NCBI GenBank assembly: GCA_937927515.1
Contig: CALBDO010000002.1
Coordinates: 201,001-265,000, forward strand
DNA from: Candidatus Kapaibacterium sp.
GTDB taxonomy: Bacteria > Bacteroidota > Ignavibacteria > Kapaibacteriales > UBA2268
Length of the DNA stretch: 64,000 nt
Direction: 5' to 3'
Part shown: positions 27,816 to 36,930 of the stretch, in pieces
Position numbering within the stretch: the stretch's first letter is position 1
How the letters are laid out: each line of letters starts with the position of its first letter
The notes under the pieces: model-generated
The model's database searches: none
What the model was told of the DNA's origin: nothing
The model's input: the letters and a program-made list of their open reading frames with translations, nothing else
Program-made: the position numbers and the translations under genes

Positions 27816-28520
27816 ATGCGAATTCTTGTTGTCGAAGACGAGAAGAAACTGGCAAATTTCATTAAGCACGGGCTCGAGGAAGAAAGATACATAGTAGAAG
27901 TAGCAAACGATGGCAACAAGGGCCTCGAATTGGCTATGAATAATCATTACGATGCAATACTACTCGATGTTATGTTGCCCGGTAAAGATGGTTTTACTAT
28001 TCTTCGGGAGTTGCGAAATGCTGGAATCTCTGTTCCTATAATGATGTTAACCGCACGTGGTGCAACGGAAGACCGAGTTATGGGCTTGGACTTAGGTGCC
28101 GACGACTACTTGCCAAAGCCGTTTAGTTTCGAAGAACTTGCAGCAAGATTGCGCTCGATTCTTCGGAGGACAAGCCCAGAAAAATCAACAAAACTGCAAT
28201 GTGGAGATTTAATTCTCGACACTGTTACCCATTTCGCTTATCGCGCAGGTAAAGAAATTGAATTAACCACAAAGGAATATGCTCTTTTAGAATACTTAAT
28301 GCGCAACAAAAATAGAATTGTTAGTAGAAGTAGCATCCTACAACACGTGTGGAAACATTCCTTCGACCCAGAATCCAACATAATCGATGTCTATATAAAA
28401 AGGCTTCGAGAAAAAATCGAAACCGACCCAAACTCTCCACAATTAATTCAAAGTATACGAGGTGTCGGTTATAGAATTAAAGAAGTTGAAGTAAACAGCT
28501 CGGACAATGAACGACAATGA
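27816..28520 (+). CDS. OmpR-family response regulator without adjacent histidine kinase
   Basis: 234 aa from ATG 27816. The receiver domain (1-115) shows the acidic pocket VVEDEKKL, the phospho-acceptor Asp in ILLDVMLPGKDG, Thr in MMLTARG and Lys in YLPKPFS. The C-terminal winged helix (about 130-230) has ELTTKEYALLEYLMRN, the recognition helix region SNIIDVYIKRLREKI and IRGVGYRI. It resembles the CusR/CopR subgroup. No kinase gene is next to it; the downstream gene overlaps by 14 bases and is MazG-like. Its target genes are unknown. Confidence 0.92.
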   Translation: MRILVVEDEKKLANFIKHGLEEERYIVEVANDGNKGLELAMNNHYDAILLDVMLPGKDGFTILRELRNAGISVPIMMLTARGATEDRVMGLDLGADDYLPKPFSFEELAARLRSILRRTSPEKSTKLQCGDLILDTVTHFAYRAGKEIELTTKEYALLEYLMRNKNRIVSRSSILQHVWKHSFDPESNIIDVYIKRLREKIETDPNSPQLIQSIRGVGYRIKEVEVNSSDNERQ

Positions 28521-28860
28521 TGTGTTTAATGAGCTTTTGGAAAAAGTTCAGAGCAATCTCCCTGAAATTCAGAACTTGTTCAACAAGTACCAAAGTTATT
28601 TTTTCCCACCCCGGAAAGCCGAATTTTTCTGCCTCGAACTAAATGGCGAAGCTGGAGAATTGGCTAATGCCGAAAAGAAAATCTGGAAGGGCAAATCTGT
28701 CCCAATAGAAAAGCTCGAAGAAGAGGCAGCCGACGTATTTATTGCTCTTATGAACTATGTCAATGCCAGAAATATAAATATTGCTACTGCTTTAAAATTG
28801 AAACTACAAATAATCGAGGATATAAGACGCTCGCTGAATCAAATTGGCGAGGACTATTGA
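28507..28860 (+). CDS. MazG-like nucleotide pyrophosphohydrolase
   Basis: 117 aa. The all-alpha NTP-PPase signature is visible: ELNGEAGELANAEKKIW (ExxE) and EEEAADVFIALMNYV (ExxD), the metal-binding pair that hydrolyses nucleoside triphosphates to monophosphates and pyrophosphate. Single-domain, shorter than E. coli MazG (about 260 aa), so closer to the MazG-like/dCTPase class used for nucleotide sanitation. It overlaps the regulator gene by 14 bases. Substrate is unknown. Confidence 0.82.
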   Translation: MNDNDVFNELLEKVQSNLPEIQNLFNKYQSYFFPPRKAEFFCLELNGEAGELANAEKKIWKGKSVPIEKLEEEAADVFIALMNYVNARNINIATALKLKLQIIEDIRRSLNQIGEDY

Positions 28861-28882
28861 CATTTCTTACAAGCTCTAAAAG

Positions 28883-29800
28883 CTAAAATTTTAAAAGCAA
28901 AATTACCACTAACAAAATTGCTGGAAAAACAAACATTATGCTGTCCAACCGGTCGAGAAAACCTCCGTGGCCAGGTAAAATTGCTGAACTGTCTTTAACG
29001 TTGAACTCTCGCTTGATTTTCGACTCTGCCAAATCCCCAATTTGGCCAACGACACCGATAATCGTTGCAAACAGAAATTGATATGCCCCCGGTAGATTTA
29101 ATCGAAAAATCCAGTTCAATAGAGAAAAGCTCAAGACAGAACCGATATAACCGGCAATAGCCCCTTCCCATGTTTTATTAGGACTGGTCCTGGGTGCAAG
29201 CTTATGCCTTCCAAAGGCAACCCCAAAGAAATATGCAAAGCTGTCGCATAACCAAATCGTACCCAATATTACTATAAAAAATTTGGCTGCCCAATTGTCA
29301 TCAAGTGGATTTTGCAATAAAAATACCTTGGGCAAAGAGCGAGATTCTACAAAATTGATTAGCGTAGATTCGAATAGTGGCAGAAATCTAATAGCTAGTA
29401 AAGTAGAAAACACAAAAGATATCCAAAGTGCACCAAAAACTGTAAAAGACACTCTAAGAGTAGTGGCAGAGTTCCTATTCCATACTTGAACAAATAGGTA
29501 CATTGATGGAAGTAAGCACACAACAAGTATTAAAACCAAAAAAATATCGAATTTATTTAAGGATAATTCATTTTGAATGAGAAGGTAGAATAAAGTTTGA
29601 ATCAAAGTAGAAAAAAACAACCCAGTGAAAATGCTTGGACTTATGCCTTTCTTTTCTGCAAGCTGGTAAAATTCCCAAAGTGTGAGATTTGCTAAAAGTA
29701 GTACAACCAGGAAAAAAACAACTCCACCAAGAAACACGACTGCAATAGTCAAAGGTATACCAATTATAGCAACAAGAATTCTTTTTTTTAACTCACTCAT
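28883..29800 (-). CDS. cdsA: Phosphatidate cytidylyltransferase
   Basis: 305 aa, multi-spanning membrane protein (about 8 hydrophobic segments). The C-terminal CDP-alcohol synthase signature region has SPNKTWEGAIAGYIGSVLS and the family motif KDSSAILPGHGGFLDRLDS. It makes CDP-diacylglycerol from phosphatidic acid and CTP, the branch point of phospholipid synthesis. It follows the chaperone gene at 29831 by 30 bases on the same strand, so a surA-type/surA-type/cdsA operon is likely. Confidence 0.95.
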   Translation of the reverse strand: MSELKKRILVAIIGIPLTIAVVFLGGVVFFLVVLLLANLTLWEFYQLAEKKGISPSIFTGLFFSTLIQTLFYLLIQNELSLNKFDIFLVLILVVCLLPSMYLFVQVWNRNSATTLRVSFTVFGALWISFVFSTLLAIRFLPLFESTLINFVESRSLPKVFLLQNPLDDNWAAKFFIVILGTIWLCDSFAYFFGVAFGRHKLAPRTSPNKTWEGAIAGYIGSVLSFSLLNWIFRLNLPGAYQFLFATIIGVVGQIGDLAESKIKREFNVKDSSAILPGHGGFLDRLDSIMFVFPAILLVVILLLKF

Positions 29801-29830
29801 AAAAAGGGATTTAGCAATTGTTTGAAAAAA

Positions 29831-31114
29831 CTATTTGATTTTCTCCCAATATATTGTTCTTCGAAGTTCATTTACCCATTCGAGGTAAAGTTTGTTTTGT
29901 TTATAGGCAGTGCAAATCTGCTCGAGTTCACGATAATCAGTTTGCGGGGATGGTCGGTGCGGAGGTATGGTTCTTTTTTTCAGTATTATGTGGTAAGACT
30001 CGACTGGATGGGTTTTATAAAGCACGGGCAAGCTAACTTGACCATCATCCAAAGAATCGATTATAGAACGAATGTTCTCTGGTAGGTCTGTAGTAGGGAA
30101 ACGACCAAGAAAGCCACCGGCGCTCCGAGTTTCAACCTCATCAGAGTATTTCTTGGCAAGTTCTTCGAAAGATACACCTTGATAAAACAGATTACGCAAA
30201 GAGTCTAAAAAATCCTTCGTTCTTTGTATTTCAAATTCCGAAGGTGTAATTTTGAAGAGAATATGCCGAACAAGAATAGAGTCCTTTGATTTGGCAAGAA
30301 CTTGCGCAATATGAAAACCCAGAGGTGTTTCAATCGGGGGTGAAATTTCGCGCAATTGTAAATTAAACACGACTTGTTCAAACTCTGGGAAGAATTTACC
30401 CCGAGGCACCCATCCAAGTTCACCATCGGCGTCTTTGGTGGAATAATCCTCACTGTAAAGTTTGACATACTTGGCAAAATTGCCAGTTAAAATAATAGAA
30501 TCGCGAACGTTTCGTGCAAGTTCAAGTTTTCTTCTTCGGATATCCTCCGAGGGCACAAAACTTCGCACTATATGATACAATTCAACCTGTTCTGGAATAG
30601 TTGGCAGAGAATCTTGATATTTTTCAAAGAAATCCAATATCTCTCTTTCGCTTACCTTTACTCCACCAAATTTTTTTTCTTTAATTTTTTCTACAAGTAG
30701 AAATTTCTTTATTTCATCTCGAAATTCAGCTTTCAGCCGTGCAATAGACATTCCATAAATGTCTTCTATTCTTTTCTCCGAGCCATAATATTGAACAAGC
30801 GCCTTCAATCGAAACTCCCACTGCTGGTCTATCTCTTCATCCGATACTGTTATCGAGTCTTCCTTCGCTTTTACCAACACCAACTTTTCATTAATTAATT
30901 GTTCCAATATTTTATCTTGCAAAACTGGGTCGTTTGGATTTAAACTTGGCTCTTGCTGAGCTAGCACTTGGGCTTGTGCAAGCACATCTGAGAAAAGTAT
31001 CATTTCATCGCCAACAATGGCGACGATTTTGTCGAGAGGTTGACCTTCGAACTGAGATGTTGCTGATGGGGTTAAAATTAAATAAAAAGCAAAAATTGCA
31101 AATAATAATATCAT
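29831..31114 (-). CDS. SurA-like periplasmic peptidyl-prolyl isomerase/chaperone
   Basis: 427 aa with a signal peptide (about 1-20). The N-terminal SurA-type helical region starts PLDKIVAIVGDEMILFSDVL, and two parvulin (PpiC/rotamase) domains follow at about 170-275 (ELYHIVRSF, DADGELGWVPRGKFFPEF) and 280-385 (RHILFKITPSEFE, RSAGGFLGRFPTTDLP). This is the SurA layout used to deliver outer-membrane proteins to the BAM complex. It lies 4 bases downstream of a second, longer PPIase gene; the pair appears to be a chaperone operon. Confidence 0.88.
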   Translation of the reverse strand: MILLFAIFAFYLILTPSATSQFEGQPLDKIVAIVGDEMILFSDVLAQAQVLAQQEPSLNPNDPVLQDKILEQLINEKLVLVKAKEDSITVSDEEIDQQWEFRLKALVQYYGSEKRIEDIYGMSIARLKAEFRDEIKKFLLVEKIKEKKFGGVKVSEREILDFFEKYQDSLPTIPEQVELYHIVRSFVPSEDIRRRKLELARNVRDSIILTGNFAKYVKLYSEDYSTKDADGELGWVPRGKFFPEFEQVVFNLQLREISPPIETPLGFHIAQVLAKSKDSILVRHILFKITPSEFEIQRTKDFLDSLRNLFYQGVSFEELAKKYSDEVETRSAGGFLGRFPTTDLPENIRSIIDSLDDGQVSLPVLYKTHPVESYHIILKKRTIPPHRPSPQTDYRELEQICTAYKQNKLYLEWVNELRRTIYWEKIK

Positions 31115-31118
31115 TTAG

Positions 31119-33194
31119 CTACGATTTCTGTTTTTTCAAATTGTTGACAACCGACATAAGCTTTTGTTCAAAAATCTTAACGGGAATTCGTTTCTTCGCA
31201 CTCTCCAGCCAATTTTCAAGTAACTTTTTCTGCATAATTTCCTGGACTTCGGTAGCGAAATCGGGAATTGCCTCCTCGAAAGTTTTCTCACGCTCTGGTT
31301 CATAAGAATTAACACGTACTATGGAATAGCCGTTGTCGTAACTAAATGGCCCTAGTATACTGCCGGCAGTGGCACCCAATTCTTGTAATTTCTTTGCCAT
31401 GTTATCATTTTTAGTGGTAATCTTTCCCCAGTAGCCTTTCTTTTCTCTTAAATTCGCTCTTTGTGTGTACTGAGAAGCAAGCTCTTCGAAATTCGAGCCA
31501 TCCTTCGCCAATTGCAAATATATCTGATTGGCAAGAGAATCGCTTAGAACATAAATTTCATTAATGTCGTAGGCAGGATATGTCTTGTACTTGCTTCTGT
31601 TTTTTTCCCAATATTGCCGAGCAAGCACTGTGTCGAACTTCAACTTTTCCCAAACCTCCATCGCCTCTACTTTGAACAATAAAATCCCATCTCGAAATTC
31701 TTTGACAATTGCAGCAAATTCTTGAATCTCATTTTCAAGATTTTCTGTTGCCTTGTCGATGATAACTGGATAAATAATTTTCTTTATCGCATTAGTCAAA
31801 CCAGTGTGATTCAATGGTGTGGTGCGAAATTCTATTTTGGTTTTCAACGTGTTTACAAACTCACCAACGGTGTACAACTTATTAAGAACACCGAACATCA
31901 CATCCTTGTTGAGCTCCGAAGGAATGTTTTTAAACCAAGCAGTATCGAGTGTTGTTTTGGTGGTATCAACAAATGAGAGTAGTTTTCTCAGTACCCCGTC
32001 ATTGATAAAGAATCCATACTTAATTTGCAGTTTTTCAATAAGTTCCTTTTTATCGGAATCAAAATACAAGCGCTTGTAAGTCCTTTTCAAATCTTCTTTG
32101 TCTTCTTCCTTGCTAAAGTAACCCGTTGAATCTCTGCGTATGATGTGATAACCAAACTCTGTTTTGACTGGCTTAGAAATTTCGCCATCTTTAAGAGAAA
32201 ATAAAACTTCTTCGAAAGTAGAATTAAAGAATTTCCCCGAGGGTTCGAGACCCGAGGAGCGAGAATACCAGCCTCCGAAATCCCCACCACGCATCGAAGA
32301 TGTTGGGTCGTCGGAGTTCTCCTCGGCTAAAATTTCAAATTTTGCGCCGTTTTTCAACAAAAAGTACAAACTGTCGGCTTTAATGAATGCAGAGGCAGAG
32401 TCTCGGTCGGGTGTTATTGCCACAAGAATATGTCGTCCTTTGACTTTAACTCTCGGCTCAAGTTGGTTCAACTTTATGATAAAATATCCAAACTTTGTTG
32501 ATATTGGATAGGGATAGAACTCGCCAGGTTTCAGCGAGAAAACTGCATCTTCGATTTGCCTTTGTACCTTACCTCCTGTCAAATAATTTAGCACCAAGCC
32601 ACCTCGCTCGGCAGTTTCTCGGTCTTGGGAGGAGTCTTTCGCCAATTTTGCAAAATCTGCACCGTTTTTAAGCATCTCGATTAAATTTAGAGCTCTTTTG
32701 TATGTTATCGAAGTATCGGGATTATCAGCGGGGAATTGAAGGAAAATGTAGGAAATTTTGGCATCCCATTGACGATATTTCAACATTTTTTCAATATTAG
32801 GGGTAGTTAGTTCTTTTTCAAAAAAATATGTTTCGGCAAGCAATCTACGATTGGTTTTTATTTCCTCCACTATAGAGGAGTCTCTGTCCAAACCTCGAAA
32901 TATAGCATCGTTTACTTTCAAACGATATCGAACATACAAATTAACAAAATCCATTAGGCTATCTTTCGGCAATTGGTGTAGGTAAGCATTCTTCTTTGAA
33001 AGATTCTTCAAATAAGCTTTCTCTACCTCGTTGTAAGTTATTTTCTCGTTTCCGACTTGTGCAATTACGGTTTCTTTGACATCCGTATTGGGCTTCGTAC
33101 CAACTTTTTTAGGTTTCTGCTGGCTATATGAAAGGAAAAACGAAAGACTAAAAATTGTTGCTATCCAAGCAATATAACCAAAAGCCGATTTCAT
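31119..33194 (-). CDS. Large PpiC-type peptidyl-prolyl isomerase, exported
   Basis: 691 aa from ATG 33194 (in-frame starts at 33206 and 33212 are alternatives; the -7 box 23 bases upstream fits 33194). A signal segment (about 1-25, GYIAWIATIFSLSFFLSY) precedes a charged linker. The mid part carries two consecutive parvulin domains (about 150-265 AKISYIFLQFPADN, ERGGLVLNYLTGGKVQRQ; and 270-380 KGRHILVAITPDRDS, MRGGDFGGWYSRSSG) and a third, incomplete-looking one near residues 560-660 (EIYVLSDSLANQ, REKKGYWGKI). Length well above SurA suggests a PpiD-like or specialised outer-membrane chaperone. Its stop is 4 bases before the SurA-like gene. Confidence 0.82.
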   Translation of the reverse strand: MKSAFGYIAWIATIFSLSFFLSYSQQKPKKVGTKPNTDVKETVIAQVGNEKITYNEVEKAYLKNLSKKNAYLHQLPKDSLMDFVNLYVRYRLKVNDAIFRGLDRDSSIVEEIKTNRRLLAETYFFEKELTTPNIEKMLKYRQWDAKISYIFLQFPADNPDTSITYKRALNLIEMLKNGADFAKLAKDSSQDRETAERGGLVLNYLTGGKVQRQIEDAVFSLKPGEFYPYPISTKFGYFIIKLNQLEPRVKVKGRHILVAITPDRDSASAFIKADSLYFLLKNGAKFEILAEENSDDPTSSMRGGDFGGWYSRSSGLEPSGKFFNSTFEEVLFSLKDGEISKPVKTEFGYHIIRRDSTGYFSKEEDKEDLKRTYKRLYFDSDKKELIEKLQIKYGFFINDGVLRKLLSFVDTTKTTLDTAWFKNIPSELNKDVMFGVLNKLYTVGEFVNTLKTKIEFRTTPLNHTGLTNAIKKIIYPVIIDKATENLENEIQEFAAIVKEFRDGILLFKVEAMEVWEKLKFDTVLARQYWEKNRSKYKTYPAYDINEIYVLSDSLANQIYLQLAKDGSNFEELASQYTQRANLREKKGYWGKITTKNDNMAKKLQELGATAGSILGPFSYDNGYSIVRVNSYEPEREKTFEEAIPDFATEVQEIMQKKLLENWLESAKKRIPVKIFEQKLMSVVNNLKKQKS

Positions 33195-33217
33195 AAATAT
33201 CACCATAAACAAAAAAA

Positions 33218-33225
33218 CAAAATTA
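33218..33225 (-). promoter_or_regulatory. Candidate -7 box (TAATTTTG) for the PPIase operon
   Basis: TAATTTTG on the minus strand ends 23 bases before ATG 33194. It sits 21 bases from the plus-strand box at 33247, so the two promoters would overlap back to back. Confidence 0.4.
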
Positions 33226-33246
33226 AAAAAATTTAGGCAATCTTAT

Positions 33247-33254
33247 TAGATTTG
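33247..33254 (+). promoter_or_regulatory. Candidate -7 box (TAGATTTG) for the small Cys-motif gene
   Basis: TAGATTTG matches TAnnTTTG and ends 24 bases before ATG 33279. It faces away from the minus-strand box at 33218. Confidence 0.35.
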
Positions 33255-33278
33255 TAATTCAATACTTACAAATATTTG

Positions 33279-33698
33279 ATGAATTTATTCAACAAAATTT
33301 TGGATTTGTTCCTTTTTAGGATAGGGGTCGAGGAGCAGGACGACGGTAGGGTTGTGCCAATAATTACCACTGGTTCAATCGTTTGGGGAATCTTGCTTAG
33401 GACTGCGGTAATCATTATGTTAAGTTTTTTATTAATGAGCATAGTCGAAAATCGAAGGTACTGGTGGGTTACGTTGCTATTTCTGTGGTTGCTAGCTGCT
33501 TATCCAGGCTGGAAACAATTTCAGTTTTACAAAAAGCATTTAGCGGAAGTTACAGAATCAACGCTATGCGGTAAATGCGTGCACTTCGACGAGACCAGCC
33601 AATTATGTAAACTTTATGACGAACACATTTCCGAGAATTACATCCCATGTGGCGGGGTCGATTGGGAGCCAAAGCCCTTTGAAAAAGATGAAGAATAA
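33279..33698 (+). CDS. Small membrane protein with C-terminal four-cysteine motif
   Basis: 139 aa from ATG 33279 (a TTG three bases earlier is in frame). Residues about 28-80 hold two hydrophobic helices (WGILLRTAVIIMLSFLLMSI and WWVTLLFLWLLAAYPG). The C-terminal tail has CGKC, then Cys after 9 residues, then Cys after 13 (CX2C-X9-C-X13-C), a pattern suited to binding zinc or an iron-sulfur cluster. Ends acidic (KDEE). I do not recognise a family. It sits between the PPIase operon (divergent) and def. Confidence 0.65.
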   Translation: MNLFNKILDLFLFRIGVEEQDDGRVVPIITTGSIVWGILLRTAVIIMLSFLLMSIVENRRYWWVTLLFLWLLAAYPGWKQFQFYKKHLAEVTESTLCGKCVHFDETSQLCKLYDEHISENYIPCGGVDWEPKPFEKDEE

Positions 33699-33752
33699 AT
33701 TTTCAAATAATAAATTTTAAGTTTCGTTAGTATTTTTTTTGAGCTTTTTAAA

Positions 33753-34340
33753 ATGATACTTCCGATTTACAATGCATTTCATCCAATTTTGAAAACAAAA
33801 ACAAAACAAGTGCAAAATATCGATGAGGAAATACTTTCGCTTGTCGACAACATGTTCGAAACTATGCACTTTGCCGAGGGGATTGGCTTAGCTGCCAACC
33901 AAGTAGGAGCCTCTTTGTCGCTTTTGATTGTTGGCGACATTTTCGACGAGAACGAAAAGTTGCTACACCCAAAAAAAGCATACATTAACCCGGAAATTCT
34001 CTCCTTCGGCGAGGAAGTCGACGAGTTCAACGAGGGATGTTTATCTGTCCCCGAACTTCGTGAAGTTGTCGTGCGACCCACCGAAATTCAACTTCGATAC
34101 TACGACATAAATGGAAAAGAACATAATGAAACAGCCAATGGCCTTTTGGCAAGAGTACTTCAGCACGAGATAGACCATCTCAATGGTATTCTTTTCTTCG
34201 AGAGAATCTCGCCTATTCGTAGGACTTTGATACAGAACAAGTTGAAAAAAATCAAAAAAGGACTTATTGTACCCGACTATCCTATGGTTTTACCCGACGG
34301 TACCCTAACTAAAGTTCATTCAAGCGAAATCAAAGTTTAG
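33753..34340 (+). CDS. def: Peptide deformylase
   Basis: 195 aa. The three deformylase motifs are present: GIGLAANQVG (GxGLAAxQ), EGCLSVP (Cys metal ligand) and QHEIDHLNGILFF (HExxH). It removes the formyl group from the initiator Met of nascent proteins. Length is typical of type I enzymes plus a short C-terminal extension (VLPDGTLTKVHSSEIKV). No methionyl-tRNA formyltransferase gene is adjacent. Confidence 0.95.
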   Translation: MILPIYNAFHPILKTKTKQVQNIDEEILSLVDNMFETMHFAEGIGLAANQVGASLSLLIVGDIFDENEKLLHPKKAYINPEILSFGEEVDEFNEGCLSVPELREVVVRPTEIQLRYYDINGKEHNETANGLLARVLQHEIDHLNGILFFERISPIRRTLIQNKLKKIKKGLIVPDYPMVLPDGTLTKVHSSEIKV

Positions 34341-34442
34341 AAAAAATTCTGTTCGGCTATTTTTTAACTTGTTTAATTTCATATAATTAAAATTTACCAT
34401 TTCTTAACAAATTATTTCTAATATTGTATTTTTTAATTATTT

Positions 34443-35156
34443 ATGGAAAACACAAAAAATATTCAAAGTAGTGGCGAACAAATAATTGCTATAGTCGAGG
34501 ACGAAAGTGATATTCTCGAACTCGTATCGTTGCATCTAAAAAAGCATAATTTTAAAGTACGAGAATTCCTCGATATATCATCATTCTATCGTTATTTAAA
34601 TTCTGAGCTACCCGATTTGGTGATATTAGACCTTATGCTACCAGATGCAGATGGACTTGAAGTATGCAAATACTTAAAAAACAATGAAAATTATCAACAC
34701 ATTCCAATCATCATTCTAACTGCTCGTGCCGACGAAACAGAAAAAATCCTTGGTTTAGAGCTTGGCGCAGACGATTACGTAACCAAGCCATTCTCCCCAC
34801 GCGAACTCGTTGCAAGAGTAAAAGCAGTCCTAAGAAGAGAAAAGAAAGAGGAAATCCCTAATGTAATTATTTTTGGCAAGATTCTGAAAATCGATTTACC
34901 AAAGTTCGAGGTATACGTCAACGATGTCAAAGTCGACCTTACACCCAGTGAATTTAAAATTCTAACACTTTTGCTTAAAAGAAAAGGATGGGTCTTCTCG
35001 CGGGAAAATATTTTGGACGAACTTGGCTCGAGCGACAAAGGCGTATTGGACCGAACAGTCGACGTTCATATTAAGAATCTTCGCGAGAAGCTCGGACCAG
35101 CGGGAGCATTTATCAAAAACGTCCGAGGGGTGGGATATAAAATCTCTGAAGACTAA
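34443..35156 (+). CDS. PhoB-like OmpR-family response regulator
   Basis: 237 aa. Receiver domain: acidic pocket VEDESDI, phospho-Asp in LVILDLMLPDADG, IILTARADE and DYVTKPFSPREL. The winged-helix domain has DLTPSEFKILTLLL, DRTVDVHIKNLREKL and VRGVGYKISED. Two bases separate it from the sensor kinase gene, so they form a two-component pair. It is PhoB-like by sequence; the phosphate link is not proven since no pst/pho genes are nearby. Confidence 0.9.
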   Translation: MENTKNIQSSGEQIIAIVEDESDILELVSLHLKKHNFKVREFLDISSFYRYLNSELPDLVILDLMLPDADGLEVCKYLKNNENYQHIPIIILTARADETEKILGLELGADDYVTKPFSPRELVARVKAVLRREKKEEIPNVIIFGKILKIDLPKFEVYVNDVKVDLTPSEFKILTLLLKRKGWVFSRENILDELGSSDKGVLDRTVDVHIKNLREKLGPAGAFIKNVRGVGYKISED

Positions 35157-35158
35157 TA

Positions 35159-36889
35159 ATGAAAAGATTTTCCTCGGTAGTCTTTGCGTCTATCATTGTT
35201 ATCGTTTTTGTCTTTGCCATTGTTTTTATTTATCAAACATTAGTTACATTCAAAGATTTCTTCATTGACTTCCAAATAAAGGAACTCTCAAGATTTAATA
35301 ATGTTGTTGAAAATGAATTAATATCACTTATCGAGACCACTGGTTTCAACAAATTTGCTATTTCAAGGGTATCGCAACATTTAGACTCATTGATAAATTT
35401 ACGAATTACAATAATAGATTCAACAGGCAAAGTACTTGTTGATACCAGAAAAAGCGAGGATAAACTAGATAATCATCTAAACAGGCAAGAAATTCAAGAG
35501 GCACTAGCCAAAGGCGAAGGATTTTCACATCGATTTAGTACAACATTAAAAGCCGAATATGTTTATTATGCAAAGAAAATCCATCTCTCCGATGGAACAA
35601 CTTTTTTTCTGAGGGTTAGCGTACCAAAAGAAAATTTGAATGTCTTTTTCATTAAACTTCAAAATCAAATACTTCTGATATTTGTGTCTTTATTTGCATC
35701 GATAGTCTTTCTTTCCTATATTCTTTCGCGTACACTGACCAAACCTATCATAGAATTGATTGAAGCATCGAAAAAAGTGGCAGAGGGCAATTTCGATGTT
35801 CATCTCGACGAGCGGGGCGAATCGGAGATATCTTTCCTTAAACGAAACTTCAACGAAATGGTAATCGAAATGAAAAAAAATCTGGACCAAGTGGTCCAAC
35901 AAAGAAACTTTATGAATAATCTAATAAATTCACTGGACCAAGCCGTAGCTATCATTGATTTCGATTTCAACATCATATTTGCTAACAAAAATTACAAAAG
36001 CATTGTCTTGCAAAATGAAAACATCTCCAGAATTCTCGACCTTGCTAATCAGGATGCAATTCTTAAACAAATTAATGATGCTATACTCAAGAGGAAATAT
36101 ACTACAATTGAATTAGAGACCAACGAAAAGACCTATCTTGCTACTGTCAAACCACTTGAAGACATAGAACAAATCATCCACCTACTCTACGATATTTCGC
36201 CGTTGAAAAAAGTGGAGCATATCAAACGGGACCTTGTTGCAAACGTCTCTCACGAGTTGCGAACTCCACTTACTGCTTTGAAAGGCTACATAGAAACACT
36301 CGAAGAGGAAGTACCCTGCGAGCAATTTCGCTATCTCGAGACAATTAAGAAAAATACAGAGCGAATAATTCGCATTGTCGACGATTTACTCAGTTTGGTC
36401 TCGCTCGAGGATACATCCGTCAAATTAGATGTTACAGATGTCGACCTTTGTAAACTTGTTAATCAAATTATTCCAACTTTTAAACAAAAACTCGAGCAGA
36501 AACAGCTTGGCATAGAGGTTATCTGCGAAGATGATTTTCCCATTATCAAAGCCGATGGCTTCCGCTTGGAGCAAGTTTTCATTAATCTAATTGACAATGC
36601 AATTAAATACTCCGAAAAAGGCACAATCAAAATCCAACTACAACGAAATGATGAGGAGTCGGTAAAAATTGTTGTCAGCGACGAGGGTATTGGTATTCCG
36701 AAAGAACACCAAGACAGAATCTTCGAGCGTTTCTACACTGTCAATAAATCCCACTCACGCAAATATGGAGGAACTGGCTTGGGTTTGTCCATCGTCAAGC
36801 ATATTATTTTACTTCACGACGGAAATATACAAGTCGAAAGCGATGTCGGCAAAGGAACCAAGTTTATAATCTACCTACCGACGAATTAA
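35159..36889 (+). CDS. PhoR-like membrane sensor histidine kinase
   Basis: 576 aa. TM1 covers about 8-30, a short extracytoplasmic region follows (about 31-165), and TM2 is about 170-190 (LLIFVSLFASIVFLSYIL). Then HAMP (about 190-245), a PAS-like region (about 255-340, QAVAIIDFDFNIIFANK), HisKA with the phospho-His in NVSHELRTPLTALKGYIETL, and HATPase_c with N (NLIDNAIKYS), G1 (VSDEGIGIP), F (IFERFYTV) and G2 (GGTGLGLSIVKHI) boxes. It is encoded 2 bases after its regulator. Signal unknown. Confidence 0.9.
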   Translation: MKRFSSVVFASIIVIVFVFAIVFIYQTLVTFKDFFIDFQIKELSRFNNVVENELISLIETTGFNKFAISRVSQHLDSLINLRITIIDSTGKVLVDTRKSEDKLDNHLNRQEIQEALAKGEGFSHRFSTTLKAEYVYYAKKIHLSDGTTFFLRVSVPKENLNVFFIKLQNQILLIFVSLFASIVFLSYILSRTLTKPIIELIEASKKVAEGNFDVHLDERGESEISFLKRNFNEMVIEMKKNLDQVVQQRNFMNNLINSLDQAVAIIDFDFNIIFANKNYKSIVLQNENISRILDLANQDAILKQINDAILKRKYTTIELETNEKTYLATVKPLEDIEQIIHLLYDISPLKKVEHIKRDLVANVSHELRTPLTALKGYIETLEEEVPCEQFRYLETIKKNTERIIRIVDDLLSLVSLEDTSVKLDVTDVDLCKLVNQIIPTFKQKLEQKQLGIEVICEDDFPIIKADGFRLEQVFINLIDNAIKYSEKGTIKIQLQRNDEESVKIVVSDEGIGIPKEHQDRIFERFYTVNKSHSRKYGGTGLGLSIVKHIILLHDGNIQVESDVGKGTKFIIYLPTN

Positions 36890-36903
36890 TCGACTGCGTG
36901 TAT

Positions 36904-36911
36904 TAAATTTG
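36904..36911 (+). promoter_or_regulatory. Candidate -7 box (TAAATTTG) before the flippase gene
   Basis: Exact TAnnTTTG match ending 19 bases before the TTG start at 36931 and just after the kinase stop at 36889. No -33 element is clear. Confidence 0.3.
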
Positions 36912-36930
36912 CATTTTTTACGCAAGCTAA

